DNA from: Nymphaea colorata
Taxonomy: Eukaryota; Streptophyta; Magnoliopsida; Nymphaeales; Nymphaeaceae
DNA length: 64,000 bases
Direction of reading: 5' to 3'
NCBI RefSeq assembly: GCF_008831285.2
Contig: NC_045139.1
Location: 17,404,354-17,468,353, forward strand
The notes beneath the pieces were generated by a model. It saw nothing but the letters and a program-made list of their open reading frames with translations, did no database searches and had not been told where the DNA came from. Of this stretch, positions 37,526 to 47,204 are shown piece by piece. Made by a program: the position numbers and the translations under genes. How positions within the stretch are numbered: position 1 is the first letter of the stretch; each line of letters begins with the position of its first letter.

Positions 37526-39192
37526 TTATTTTGGGGTTTGATTCGAGCCGAGGGTGAGCTCGAGGGACGCTCCTTGTTCGCCGCCGGCGTCGCCGAAGTA
37601 CCAGCTCGGATAGAACTCGTCGGCTTCCGGCTTGTCAGAACCGATTTCCGAGTTTTCCCCCTCCACGCAGGGGGAAGAGCTGAAGAGTTTCGATGTCCCC
37701 GTCCGCCCCATGCGTCTCGTCCGAATCATGTTGGCCCAAACAACAGTAGGACTCCGCACTCGTCTCGGTCATCCCCCCAGTCGACCCTGAACAGAAGCCA
37801 CCCTCCCAGTACCGGTCCTGCCGCACAAGAACAGCATTTATCATTCAACAACTTCAAGATCTTCAGCATTTAAACAGATTCATATTCCGCCATTGTTGGG
37901 ATCTAACAAGCAATACAGAGCATAGACATGAAGAGCATAGACATGAAGATTCAACCTACCAACCAAAGATTCTTATTTATTTTGTTTATTTGCTCATACA
38001 TTATGTTGGTAAGGAACAAGTTATGGTCCTGGTATCTTTTTAGATTTGACCAGTAAAAGAATTAAAAGCCAGAAGATAACATCGTGGGGCCATTAAGTCA
38101 AAGATGTGGAAGCTGCCACACAGTGTTCTTTCATCAGTACCTGTGCTTCATTCATTCTCTCTAGAGTGTGACCCACAGAACACGTTTGGTGCCAATGAGA
38201 TAGGCAGCAAACATTCCCGACCCACAGAAGATTTCATTATAAAATGTTCTAAATTTCATTCTCATCAACTCTGGTTGTGTCTGTTTGTGTAAATGTAGTT
38301 AAAATCTAAAGGAAGAGGCAGTATGAGAGGATATTCTGGCTGTGATGGTATATGGTCAGGGGCTGAGGGAGGGGGGGCCGCCTAGGCAACTTACATGGAA
38401 AAAAAAATTATTTTTTAATTACTTTATGTATTTTTAGATTTAAATTTAGTTTGGTCCTACCCAAATCCAGAGGTTGAACTGCTTTGACTCCGCCACTGTA
38501 TATGGTATGACTGAAAAGATACGATAAGGAATAATCTACATGCCAGAAGAGAGGGCATCATGGTGTTCTGAAAAAATCAAGGGGAAGAAACTGTTCTCTC
38601 TCTCTCTCTCTCTCTGTAAATAGGCGGCTAACAAGATACGAAAAGAGAAGTGAAAACAAAGACTGGTTGACCGCCGTTTTCTCTTACCCGAAAGCTACCT
38701 CTTTCCACCAGGGCAGAGTTAACACCAGTCATCTGCCCCACACAGACTATGCTTGCGCCACATGGAGAAATTCCTGTTTCAAGAAAGAAGAAACAATCAG
38801 ACAACACAGAGGAAGAGAGATCTAGAGAGAGGGAGAAGGTAGTTGATGGGTGCACCTGGAGCACTGGTATGGAGGAAGGAAGTGGAGGAGGAGGTGAACT
38901 TAGGAGAGAAATCGTTGGGGCAGGAGCTCCACCCGACGGCAGCGCACCTCTGCTGCACGACCGCGTCGGTGCTCAGCCTCTTCTTCTTCTTCTCCCTCGC
39001 CTTGTGGTTCTTGAACCAATAGAACACGTAGAACACGTTCTTCCCTTCTATCTTGCCATACTGCCTCAGCCTGGCCGATATCTTCTGTATCTGCTCCGCA
39101 CTGGGGGACCTCACCCCATTGTTGTAATAAAGCTCTCTCAGAACGCGTATCTGCTCCGCTGTTGGTATCCACCTGGTGCTCTGAGATTCCAT
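37526..39192 (-). CDS. WUS: WUSCHEL-like homeobox protein, frame broken in last exon
   Basis: Three exons on the minus strand: 39192-38856, 38773-38688 and 37817-37526, with GT-AG junctions in matching phases. Exon 1 encodes a WUS-type homeodomain ([36 protein letters not shown], then helix 3 at residues 59-66). Exon 3 has the WUS box TLQLFPL (residues 185-191, 37668-37688) and, near the end, the EAR-like SLELTL (37550-37567). These two motifs are in different frames. The upstream frame stops at 37635 (201 aa); one surplus G in the GGGGG run at 37657-37661 would explain it, and a single-frame protein would be about 237 aa. WUS proteins are nuclear transcription factors maintaining shoot stem cells, and the WUS box and EAR motif recruit TOPLESS corepressors. 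Oddities: tripeptide VFY duplicated (residues 53-58) and Lys instead of Gln at homeodomain position 50. The protein is shorter than Arabidopsis WUS (292 aa). It could be a functional divergent paralogue, a pseudogene, or contain sequencing errors. Confidence 0.82.
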
Positions 39193-39237
39193 CTACAGGA
39201 ATTAGAAACAGTAGGGAAGTGCATGGTCTGAGTCATG

Positions 39238-39247
39238 TCTTATATAG
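39238..39247 (-). promoter_or_regulatory. Putative TATA box of the WUS-like gene
   Basis: CTATATAAGA on the minus strand, about 46-55 bases before the ATG at 39192. This would place transcription start near 39215 with a very short leader. The ATG is immediately preceded by CCTGTAG, which could also act as a splice acceptor, so a spliced leader is an alternative. Confidence 0.45.
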
Positions 39248-39259
39248 ATGATACTAGTG

Positions 39260-39886
39260 ATTGTTAAGGGAAGAAGGAGAAATTGGTGTTTGCGTAAAAT
39301 ATGATGTTTGATGTGCATTATGTATGGTATTAATGGTTAGAGCATTTTTAGAGTTCCATCTCTTCAAAATTTGGTGTTTGAGTAAATTATAAACATTTGA
39401 TGCTTTTTTTTTTGTATATAATTAGAAAGCATTAAAATATGCTTTCTTCTTTTCATATAAATAAAATGCATTTATTCTTTACATTTTCGATATACATTAA
39501 AAGCCGACACTTATCAGTTTAAAAGCTGACACTTATCAACTGATGTTTGTTACTTAATATTAATTTTATTAAACATGTTTATTAAATTCTACTAGCCCTG
39601 TAAAGACAAGTCTCTTGCGTAGGCAAGTTCCCTTGGCAAACAAAAATACAATAGCAGACTTAATTAAAGACAAAAAAGTATTTTATCTTTTTGTGAAATT
39701 ATTTCAAAAGATGAGTTATTTATATCAGCTGATAAGTAATGTTAAAAGAATGATGTGTTTCGAGTATGGTGATCATGTATTGAGTTTTGAAGCACACAAC
39801 ATGTATCAAAGCCTCTTTGGTGATGCCAAACTCAAGAAATCATAATTTTTTTAGATTAATTTTTTGTAAAATACGCAATCAAGTAA

Positions 39887-39939
<53 letters not shown>

Positions 39940-41062
39940 AGAGAGAGAGAGAGAGAGAGAGAGAGAAGGGAGGAATGTCGGAACGGAAATCATGGGGCTC
40001 CATCGTTATACGTTATTTATTGATGGCAGAGGGAGGAAGGTTGATGTTGTAGGGTGCGTCGGAAGGAGCGAAAGCAGGCGGAGCGAAGTGCGGTTGGTTC
40101 CGGGTCGTGTACGGCGGGACGGGTTCCGTTTTTCCAACTTGGTGAAGGGAATAGCATTGTAGCAATGATTAAGAGCGGATCCAAATCGAGTGCGCCCCGG
40201 ATCTCCCTCTCCACTTTGCTCCTTCTCCTTGTTAGATGGTCCCGTCCGTCCATCCCCTGCCTTTTTAACAATCAGAAGTATGTTTTAGAAATTAATAAGT
40301 TTAATATATCTTCTTAATTATCGGCACATGATATAGTTTCTCGTACGTATAACATTGGACGGTTCACTTCAGTCTCCGTCTAATCTAGACATTGTACCGG
40401 ATATATATATATATATATATATATAGAAGTAAGTAAGTATGGGCAGACAGGCCGACAAGGATCCTTTATTTTCATATTGATGCTTTAAATGATTTGCTAG
40501 TTTGTATGTACTGGTGCTCTTAAAATTGTTTGAGAATTTTTGAAGTAGTGCCTCTCAACCCAAAATCCCTGGCTACACTACAATTAGGGGCCTGCGATGT
40601 TTGCTTTGCATGGTAAGCTGTCATGGGAAGAGTTGGATTTGAAGATGGTAAGAATCTAAATGAACACTTTATACTCAGATTCTCTTATGCTTAGGCATCT
40701 TGATCCAATTGACTTCTACCTCTTGTAAACAACACCCAATTCTTTCAAACAATGATCAAGAAAGCACAATAATGTGCAAGAAAAGCTTAGAGAAAAGCAA
40801 AATCGATGCATATCTTTGTCAGTAATTCAATTATGCTTTTGAGAGTTCATGGACAGGCCGCATCTTGTTTCTAGAAAGAGGGAACCCCAAGTTAGGAACC
40901 GACCAAAAGCTTTTTTAGACGTTCTTTTGCAAAAAGAAACAAAAGGTCTATTTCTAGGGGTTCTTCTTCCATTACAAGCTTAATAATGCACCACAACCGT
41001 TCATAATATATAATGCAATACAACCAATAATTCATATATAACTGAGCATCTTCTTGCTGTCG
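39260..41062. other. Spacer DNA upstream of the WUS-like gene
   Basis: AT-rich, with (TA)n at 39889-39931 followed by (GA)n at 39940-39966, another (TA)n at 40400-40425, and a GC-richer patch at about 40040-40250 without a supported gene. It would contain the WUS-like promoter region. Confidence 0.55.
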
Positions 41063-41316
41063 TCACTGCCTGCCATGTGTGGCCATCGCGCCCGCTCGCG
41101 TTCGACACCCGGCTGATTTCACTGTGATGACAAGTGTTGAGGTAATAGGTTCATTTACCACAGCGTTTGAGGACACAGTCACTGGGTTTCCTTCTAATTT
41201 GAGCATCAAATGGGTGAGTATCTCTATAATCAGCTTGTTGAACTCTTCTTGGTTAAGTGTGCTCTCTTCTCCTGCTTTCACCATTTCAAACACTTGGGCA
41301 GTTGCTGCATCCATCT
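41063..41316 (-). other. Isolated exon-like open frame, unidentified
   Basis: On the minus strand an acceptor-like GATTGCAG precedes an open frame that starts ATGGATGCAGCAACTGCCC and encodes an amphipathic stretch (AQVFEMVKAGEESTLNQ, EEFNKLIIEILTHLM, LKLEGNPVTV). A donor-like GTG/GTAAAT follows about 155 bases in. It loosely recalls the helical tail of plant EF-hand-type proteins, but no calcium-binding loop is present. No partner exon was found on either side; the adjacent sequence is the inverted-repeat edge. Likely a gene fragment; the identity is a guess. Confidence 0.3.
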
Positions 41317-41528
41317 GCAATCACCATGAAAGGGCATTCAATGTATGGAGGAAGCAGAGCATGGAGAAGCCAGAAGAATAGAAAGCTGCTGGATAAATTG
41401 GATCTGGATATGACAGACCCGATTCTCCACCACCTCTCTCGCTTCTCCTTTCTTTAGTGTCTCCCGCGTGTGCCACTGTGATCTTGTTCGATTCGTGTTC
41501 AGTTCACCATCATCTGAACAATGTAATT

Positions 41529-41530
<2 letters not shown>

Positions 41531-41574
<44 letters not shown>

Positions 41575-41604
41575 AGTTAGCTAGAGAGAGAGAGAGAGAG
41601 AGAG
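41531..41604. repeat. (CT)20 next to (GA)10, self-complementary
   Basis: An uninterrupted CT tract at 41531-41571 and a GA tract at 41584-41604 are separated by 'gaaagttagcta'. They can pair with each other, forming a small hairpin exactly at the inner edge of the right inverted-repeat arm. The left arm ends in a CT tract. Confidence 0.9.
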
Positions 41605-41924
41605 GTGTTCACAGTATGTTGCTGAACTAAGCGATGATGACGTACTGCTGAGCAGGCATGAAGAGACCGCTACCTCCTACTGTTCGCAATATCCCTGGTT
41701 ATCCCACAATAATGGGATAAATAACTGATCAGAAACTGCGACAGCCTCTGAGCAGTCACCACCTCCTAAGTCCTACCTGTATACATTTAGATGCAGAAGA
41801 CTTCCCTTTAGCTATGTATATTGATTGAAGCTGTGCGATAGCCCAAACTCTGATGGAAAAATTCCAGACGCCCAACTTTACATACCATATATAATATCTG
41901 GATAAGTTGCCGCTGCATTCAAGT

Positions 41925-41959
<35 letters not shown>

Positions 41960-43999
41960 AATTCTAACCCAAGCTTACCCCAGACAAGTGAGTGTGAATC
42001 ATATCCTGAAATAAAGGATAACATCTCTGGCTGGAGCATCCTCGTTAAAAGGTAAGCTGATGCTGCAGACGTCTTGATAACAAAAGGCAGTGTTATATGA
42101 GTTTCTGATCAGCCCAAGCACAGTCCATGATTTAGTTAACAATTTCACAAAGAAAACTAAAACTTGGGCCATCTTAACCACTTCGATTTTTTTGTTCTTT
42201 AAATCCATTTAAGCATGAGATTGCGAATATTGGCGTACTTTTTTTTTATCAATTCAGCTATTGTAACATCATTATCGGTACAGGTAATTAAAGCATGCAA
42301 AGGGTATTTCTGAGATACGTAAACTCTCACATCTTAGCATTAATTTGGATGAACAACCTCACCTATCTAAATCAACGGATATTAATTTGGATGATGCATT
42401 TTTAGCCAACTGAATATATATGCCCTTTATTTTCCTTGTTACATATTGATTATGGTTTATTTGCTAATAAAGTATTAATGTAGCTCATCACATTAGATTG
42501 TCACCAGGCAGGAAACGCTGTGGCACGTGTGTGTGTGCACGCTTATATATATTAACAAAATATACAAGAAAAATAAACAAAAATAAGGTCAAGTAGAAAC
42601 AAGAAACTTTTTGCAAGCAATTATTTAAGAAACTTTCTGCTGGTTACTTACAAACTTTATGATCATGGTTTTAATTTTTAACCCAAAAAAAAAATGAAAA
42701 AGGACAAATGATTCTTCTCCAACTCCAGTTTGTCCAAGGTATCAAAGCTAGGCCGCCCCAGAAACTCATTGGCCCCATTGCCAAAGTTATTCACCCCACA
42801 AAGAAAACGCTGAATTCAAAATTTCAAAGCATCCTTTCAGTACTTAGTATGATGACTATATTTTTTATCGACCTTCCCCAAAGAATCAATTAAAAAACGT
42901 TCCACAAATACAGTAAAAAGAAGCACACCTAACAGACAAAGAGTATGCAAACCCAGTGATCGGTTTCTCTTAATCTTTGCGTAAAAGCTGTCGGGCCTCC
43001 ATGTCTTTGTGAAGAATGGGATCGATACAGTCTCACCATAGCGATAAAGTTGCAAGCCACAAACTCCAACAGCATTTACAACTGAAGCATTGTGAACCAC
43101 CTGAACTTCTACACCTATTTTTTTTGCCCGAAGAACCAGATCAGCATGAGTTGTAGCTCTGCTCATAATATTCAGTGTTTTAGTAGGCACATAAGGATAT
43201 GCAACAACTGTAGCATATAGCCACTTTACTCCCCGACAACTATAGACATTATCAAACTGATGCAGAATAAGGCTCAAAATAGCTACTGCACTGCATGTGA
43301 GAAAAACAACCAACTGCAGCTATTTATTCAACTCACCTCAATTTTGAAGAACAAATAATTATGATATTGAAATACAAAAGAAAAGGTTTTTATATATGCC
43401 TTCTTATCTAGTATGACACAAAAAACTAATGGAAAATTCCCTGATCCTATAACTCCCCAATCAGCTAGCTGTTAAAGAGATCTAACCCCATGCACTTGAA
43501 CACCAACTATGGAAGTGTGCTTCAACCAAGATATTCAGAACAGAAAGCTTCTCAAGTAGTTTCCCACAAGAATAACTCTGCAACGGAACTTTGAATGCTT
43601 ACTACACCCTTAACCTAAACTTTTTAATAAAAGTTTAGTTTTGAAAATATGTTCCAAAAACAATTTGTTTGAGAACTGTGAGTGGACCCCTTCTATGTTA
43701 TGAACGTGATCGGGTAGGGCTGATAGCCACTATCCAACAGTTTATTCATTAACACGCTATGGTACATAGAAGTCAGAAATCAGAATGCACATACACACAC
43801 ACACCCACAAAGCAAAGACAAAAGACATAACTTGATAACTAGGGAAAAAGTCAACAACCAGAAACACGAGGACCCGTTACTATAACCTCAAAACATTTCT
43901 GAAAGAAATAAGGCATACCCAAAAGGATCCCCGACAACCAGGAAAGCCACATGCAGTTTAGAGGCTTCAAGTAGTATAGCATCTGCTCCCTCTTCGACC
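41584..43999 (-). repeat. Right arm of the ~2.4 kb inverted repeat
   Basis: Inverted copy of 34713-37123. Its outer edge at 43999 falls inside DPH5 exon 2, so the arm boundary cuts through an exon. Right of the edge the DPH5 gene continues normally, so this side is the likely donor. Confidence 0.95.
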
Positions 44000-44396
44000 A
44001 TCTCTGTATCTGCCAGGATAACTTGCTTTCCATATAGTTCTTCCTACAGAAACAGCATGAGAAAAGCTCGATAAAGCCTCCAAATTCCCGCGGTTATAAG
44101 AAGTCAAGAAGAAAAAAAAAGATGAAACCACAAATACTGAAGAAAGATGGATTTGATCCAATGAAGCAATTCAACGATCCTGCATTTTTCAAGTATCAAT
44201 TATAAGAGGAGCAGAACACAAGAAGAAACAAGCAAATTAGTGATACCAAGGAAGAGAGGCCAGATGGGGAGAGACCGAAGGAGAGCAAAGAAGTGTAGGC
44301 CTCCATATAGACTTTGTCACATCTCTTGATAGCTTCAAGACCCTTCGACGTTATATCGTTCTCATCGCCCAAACCCAGCCCAATTATGTACAGCAT
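42929..44396 (-). pseudogene. DPH5: Diphthine methyl ester synthase, 3'-truncated
   Basis: Exons on the minus strand: 44396-44247 (50 codons, starting [16 protein letters not shown]), 44043-43919 ([18 protein letters not shown]... to VVGDPFG) and 43158-42929 ([12 protein letters not shown]... to LHTLCLL). Junctions are GT-AG in matching phases, giving 168 aa. DPH5 is the SAM-dependent methyltransferase that builds diphthine on elongation factor 2; the family is about 270-290 aa. The N-terminal SAM-pocket motifs are present. After [13 protein letters not shown] no further exon (expected DIRVKEP... onwards) was found in 1.3 kb of arm or beyond, so about 110 residues are missing. DSFYAKIK replaces the usual DSFYEKIK. 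An acceptor TTGCAG/ATAGGAATG just upstream suggests a 5' UTR intron. The 3' end was probably lost when the inverted repeat formed; a distant 3' exon cannot be excluded. Confidence 0.8.
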
Positions 44397-45744
44397 TCCT
44401 ATCTGCAAGAGTTAAATTATCCTACTTCTGATGTCAAGTGCAAGCGAAAATTTGTTCTTGAGCATCACTATGAAGTTAGAAACATCAAATAAGAATTGAC
44501 TAGATCAAGACATATCAAAGCAAATGGCTCTCTACAGATGCTCCATGTTTCATGTCAAGGGTCATGACATTTTAAAGGTGTCCAATTCATTTTTCTTGAA
44601 AAGTGGAAAACTTGCAGCTTTCAAGTTTGTTCTTCGATTCAGTTAGACATCAAGCTCTATCTCATGCATTTGCAAGCTAAAAATCAAGTCTAGTTCAACT
44701 TAGTACAAGCTTCTCTTTCCCATTCCTTTTTTCCTGCAAACGCAACGATACCCACTCTAGTTTTTATCTACTATCATTCCATAAGGCTACTATCCTAGCA
44801 CATTGTCCGCACAAACACACATTGTGCAAAGTACTCAAGGGGCTATAATCCAAATATGCTAGCAAACGGATGAGCAAATGCATCACTCGGGAACCAAGAA
44901 ATAAAAATTGACAAAGAATAGGACATAAATTTCGAGACCAACAAGCAGCTATTACTAATCCCCAATATGAGTAGATCCTGCTGGAGAAACAAGAACAGTT
45001 AGGTTTGATTCCTTTATTTCACAACTCCACGCGAAGGATGAGACACACCATACAAGGAAACACAAGAATGGATTTGGAGAGAGAGAGAGAGAGAGAGAGT
45101 CACCGACTCGACACGGGCCGCCACCACCTTTGTTTTTTACGATGGCGGGAGAGAGAGGAGAAAACCCTAAACCCCTCCGTCCAGCTGCTTCAGATCTTTT
45201 TTACGTTAAAAACGCTTAACGTTTTGAGCAAATCGGCAAACCGAATCGGAATCCACAGCCCTTTGGAAATTAAATCGACTACAAAATGTGTTCTATATTG
45301 ATAAAAAATCAATAAAATAAAAAATTAATACACAAACTCTTCAACAGAAAAAAAAACATGAAATTTGCATGATCAATGCCCAAATACAGTAGAACAAAAA
45401 AAAAGACAAATCATGGTGTCTGAATTTCCTCCTTTAGCTTTTAGATTTGATTTTTAAAACCTTGGTACATTATTTGATAAGAGGTTGATATCAGATCCAC
45501 CATTTGTAAAAAAAACTATGGATTTGAGATTCGATATGGGGAAGATCGGACTTCAGATCCACAGATCTTAAATCCAAGAGAAATAAACGTGGCCGAGTGT
45601 ATGATGACCCATAACATGTAAAACTTATACATGTGTACGTTCCCAAAGTTTTTGACCTCATTGGAATAAGACAAGGGCCGGCTTTAGATCCACGTATCAG
45701 AAATATGAGGGATAAAAGCATTGCTATAGTATGGTCCTTAATAA

Positions 45745-45748
<4 letters not shown>

Positions 45749-45815
<67 letters not shown>
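45749..45815. repeat. (TA)n microsatellite
   Basis: About 33 uninterrupted TA units. Confidence 0.95.
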
Positions 45816-45818
<3 letters not shown>

Positions 45819-46271
45819 TGACTAACGAAAGAGTAATTTACCATTAACATACCATTCCCTAGGTTTATGGTACTAGCGAAACTTCCTTTTATGTCAAAGG
45901 CAGAGCGAGAAATTTTTTTTGAGAAGTGTCGAATTAAAGTTCCTAAATGTTGACTAGGATCAAAATATCAATTTGCAAACTTTTTACATGGAGCAAGTGA
46001 AATTTTTTAAAATTTACATGTAAAATTTAAAAAAAAAATCTGAGGTGGGGCCATGGCTCATGCGAGTCCTACCTTGGCTCTGCCCTCCTTAAAGCTAGGT
46101 TGTTTGTTGTGGAGCTGAGATTTGTTAAGGGTCAATTATTCAGCTCAATCAGTTGTTGAACATCGATTCGGACCAACCTTACAAAAATTTGACCAATTGT
46201 TCGACCCTTTTGAATTGGTTACAACATTCAATAAAAAATTAGTTGATTCACACTATGATCTACCTTAGTAA

Positions 46272-46351
46272 TAGTGCTTATTGGGGCAACGTTCAAGTTC
46301 AATTATTTATTTAGTGCTTATTGGGGCAACGTTCAACTTCAATTATTTATT
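46272..46351. repeat. 40-base tandem duplication
   Basis: TAGTGCTTATTGGGGCAACG and the 20 bases after it are repeated head to tail with one visible difference (caagttc versus caacttc). Confidence 0.9.
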
Positions 46352-46642
46352 TGGTTTAGAGGAGGAGTATTTTATCTTACCATTATGCATTGAAACCTCC
46401 GCCTCATAAAATACCAAAACCTTAAAACTCATGTTGTTCATTTTTAAAGGACTTAAATCCAAATTCCTAACGAAATGCATGAAACTCTCTCGTCCGTTTT
46501 CCTTTTCCCAAAAAGCGTCCTATTTTGTAAATGAAACATAATAAATAAATATATATATACATGTGTGTGTGCCTTTACATATTTTAAATATCCGTAACGA
46601 GATTGGGATCAGGGGCGCATGGTGAGTTTCAGCTTTGGATTG

Positions 46643-47018
46643 TAGAGGGTCCATTTTATGTGTCTGTATTCCCTTAAGCACAAAATCCAAATTCATATGC
46701 TATCACCCAGATCTTTTGGCAGCACGATTTTGATCAAATGCATCAGTGTTGGACCAGATGAACATGAGTCGTCCACCTTCGTCGTTTCTTCAGCTCAAGG
46801 AGAATGACACAGGGCTGGTATGTCGGGAACAGATCTTGTGGAGGGTCCATTTTATGTCTGTCTTGACTCTTATTTGCAGAGTTTTGTTTTGAATCCAGAT
46901 CCATTTTAGGCTATTTAAGTGGGATGTGTGATTCATTTTGGGTTTTGGTGAAGATTGTTTAATGAAAACCCTAGTTTTCTTTTGTTATTTCCTTGTTCCT
47001 TTATTTGTTTATGTGGCA
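46643..47018 (+). mobile_element. Rearranged remnant of the intron-12 retrotransposon
   Basis: A fragment of 5' LTR, the last ~150 bases of the interior, and most of a 3' LTR starting TGACACAGGGCTGGTATG at about 46806. It lost most of the interior and the LTR end. It marks the left end of duplication copy 2 and lies just upstream of the duplicated exons. Confidence 0.85.
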
Positions 47019-47204
47019 GTGCCAAATGACTGGCTGATTTCTTTCCTTTTTTCCCTTTTGTTTGGAAAAGCTAATGGTTTCCCTTGTACCTTTGTGGGAT
47101 ATCGGACTGATTTTTAATGTTCCGTAGACATCCTGATGATAACGTTTTCTTCTGCCATGTATCTTCCAGTGTAGTGATTTCTAATCACTAGCAAGTTTAT
47201 GCAG

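Larger units (their letters stand above)
44403..46642. other. DPH5 upstream region and intergenic DNA
   Basis: Contains the presumed DPH5 5' UTR and promoter (GA-rich at 45076-45099, GC-richer to about 45200), a possible transposon stretch at 45410-45600 rich in 'ggatttgagat' motifs, a (TA)n tract at 45749-45815, a stretch bounded by GGCAGAGC and GGCTCTGCC at about 45892-46086, and a 40-base tandem duplication at 46272-46351. No gene supported. Confidence 0.55.

Noticed and set aside
38628..38864. 78-codon frame as a separate small protein
   Set aside because: It is exon 2 of the WUS-like gene with intron sequence on both sides; the donor at 38687 joins it to the exon at 37817.
45491..45850. 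119-codon frame with a long Ile-Tyr repeat
   Set aside because: The repeat is the translated (TA)n microsatellite.
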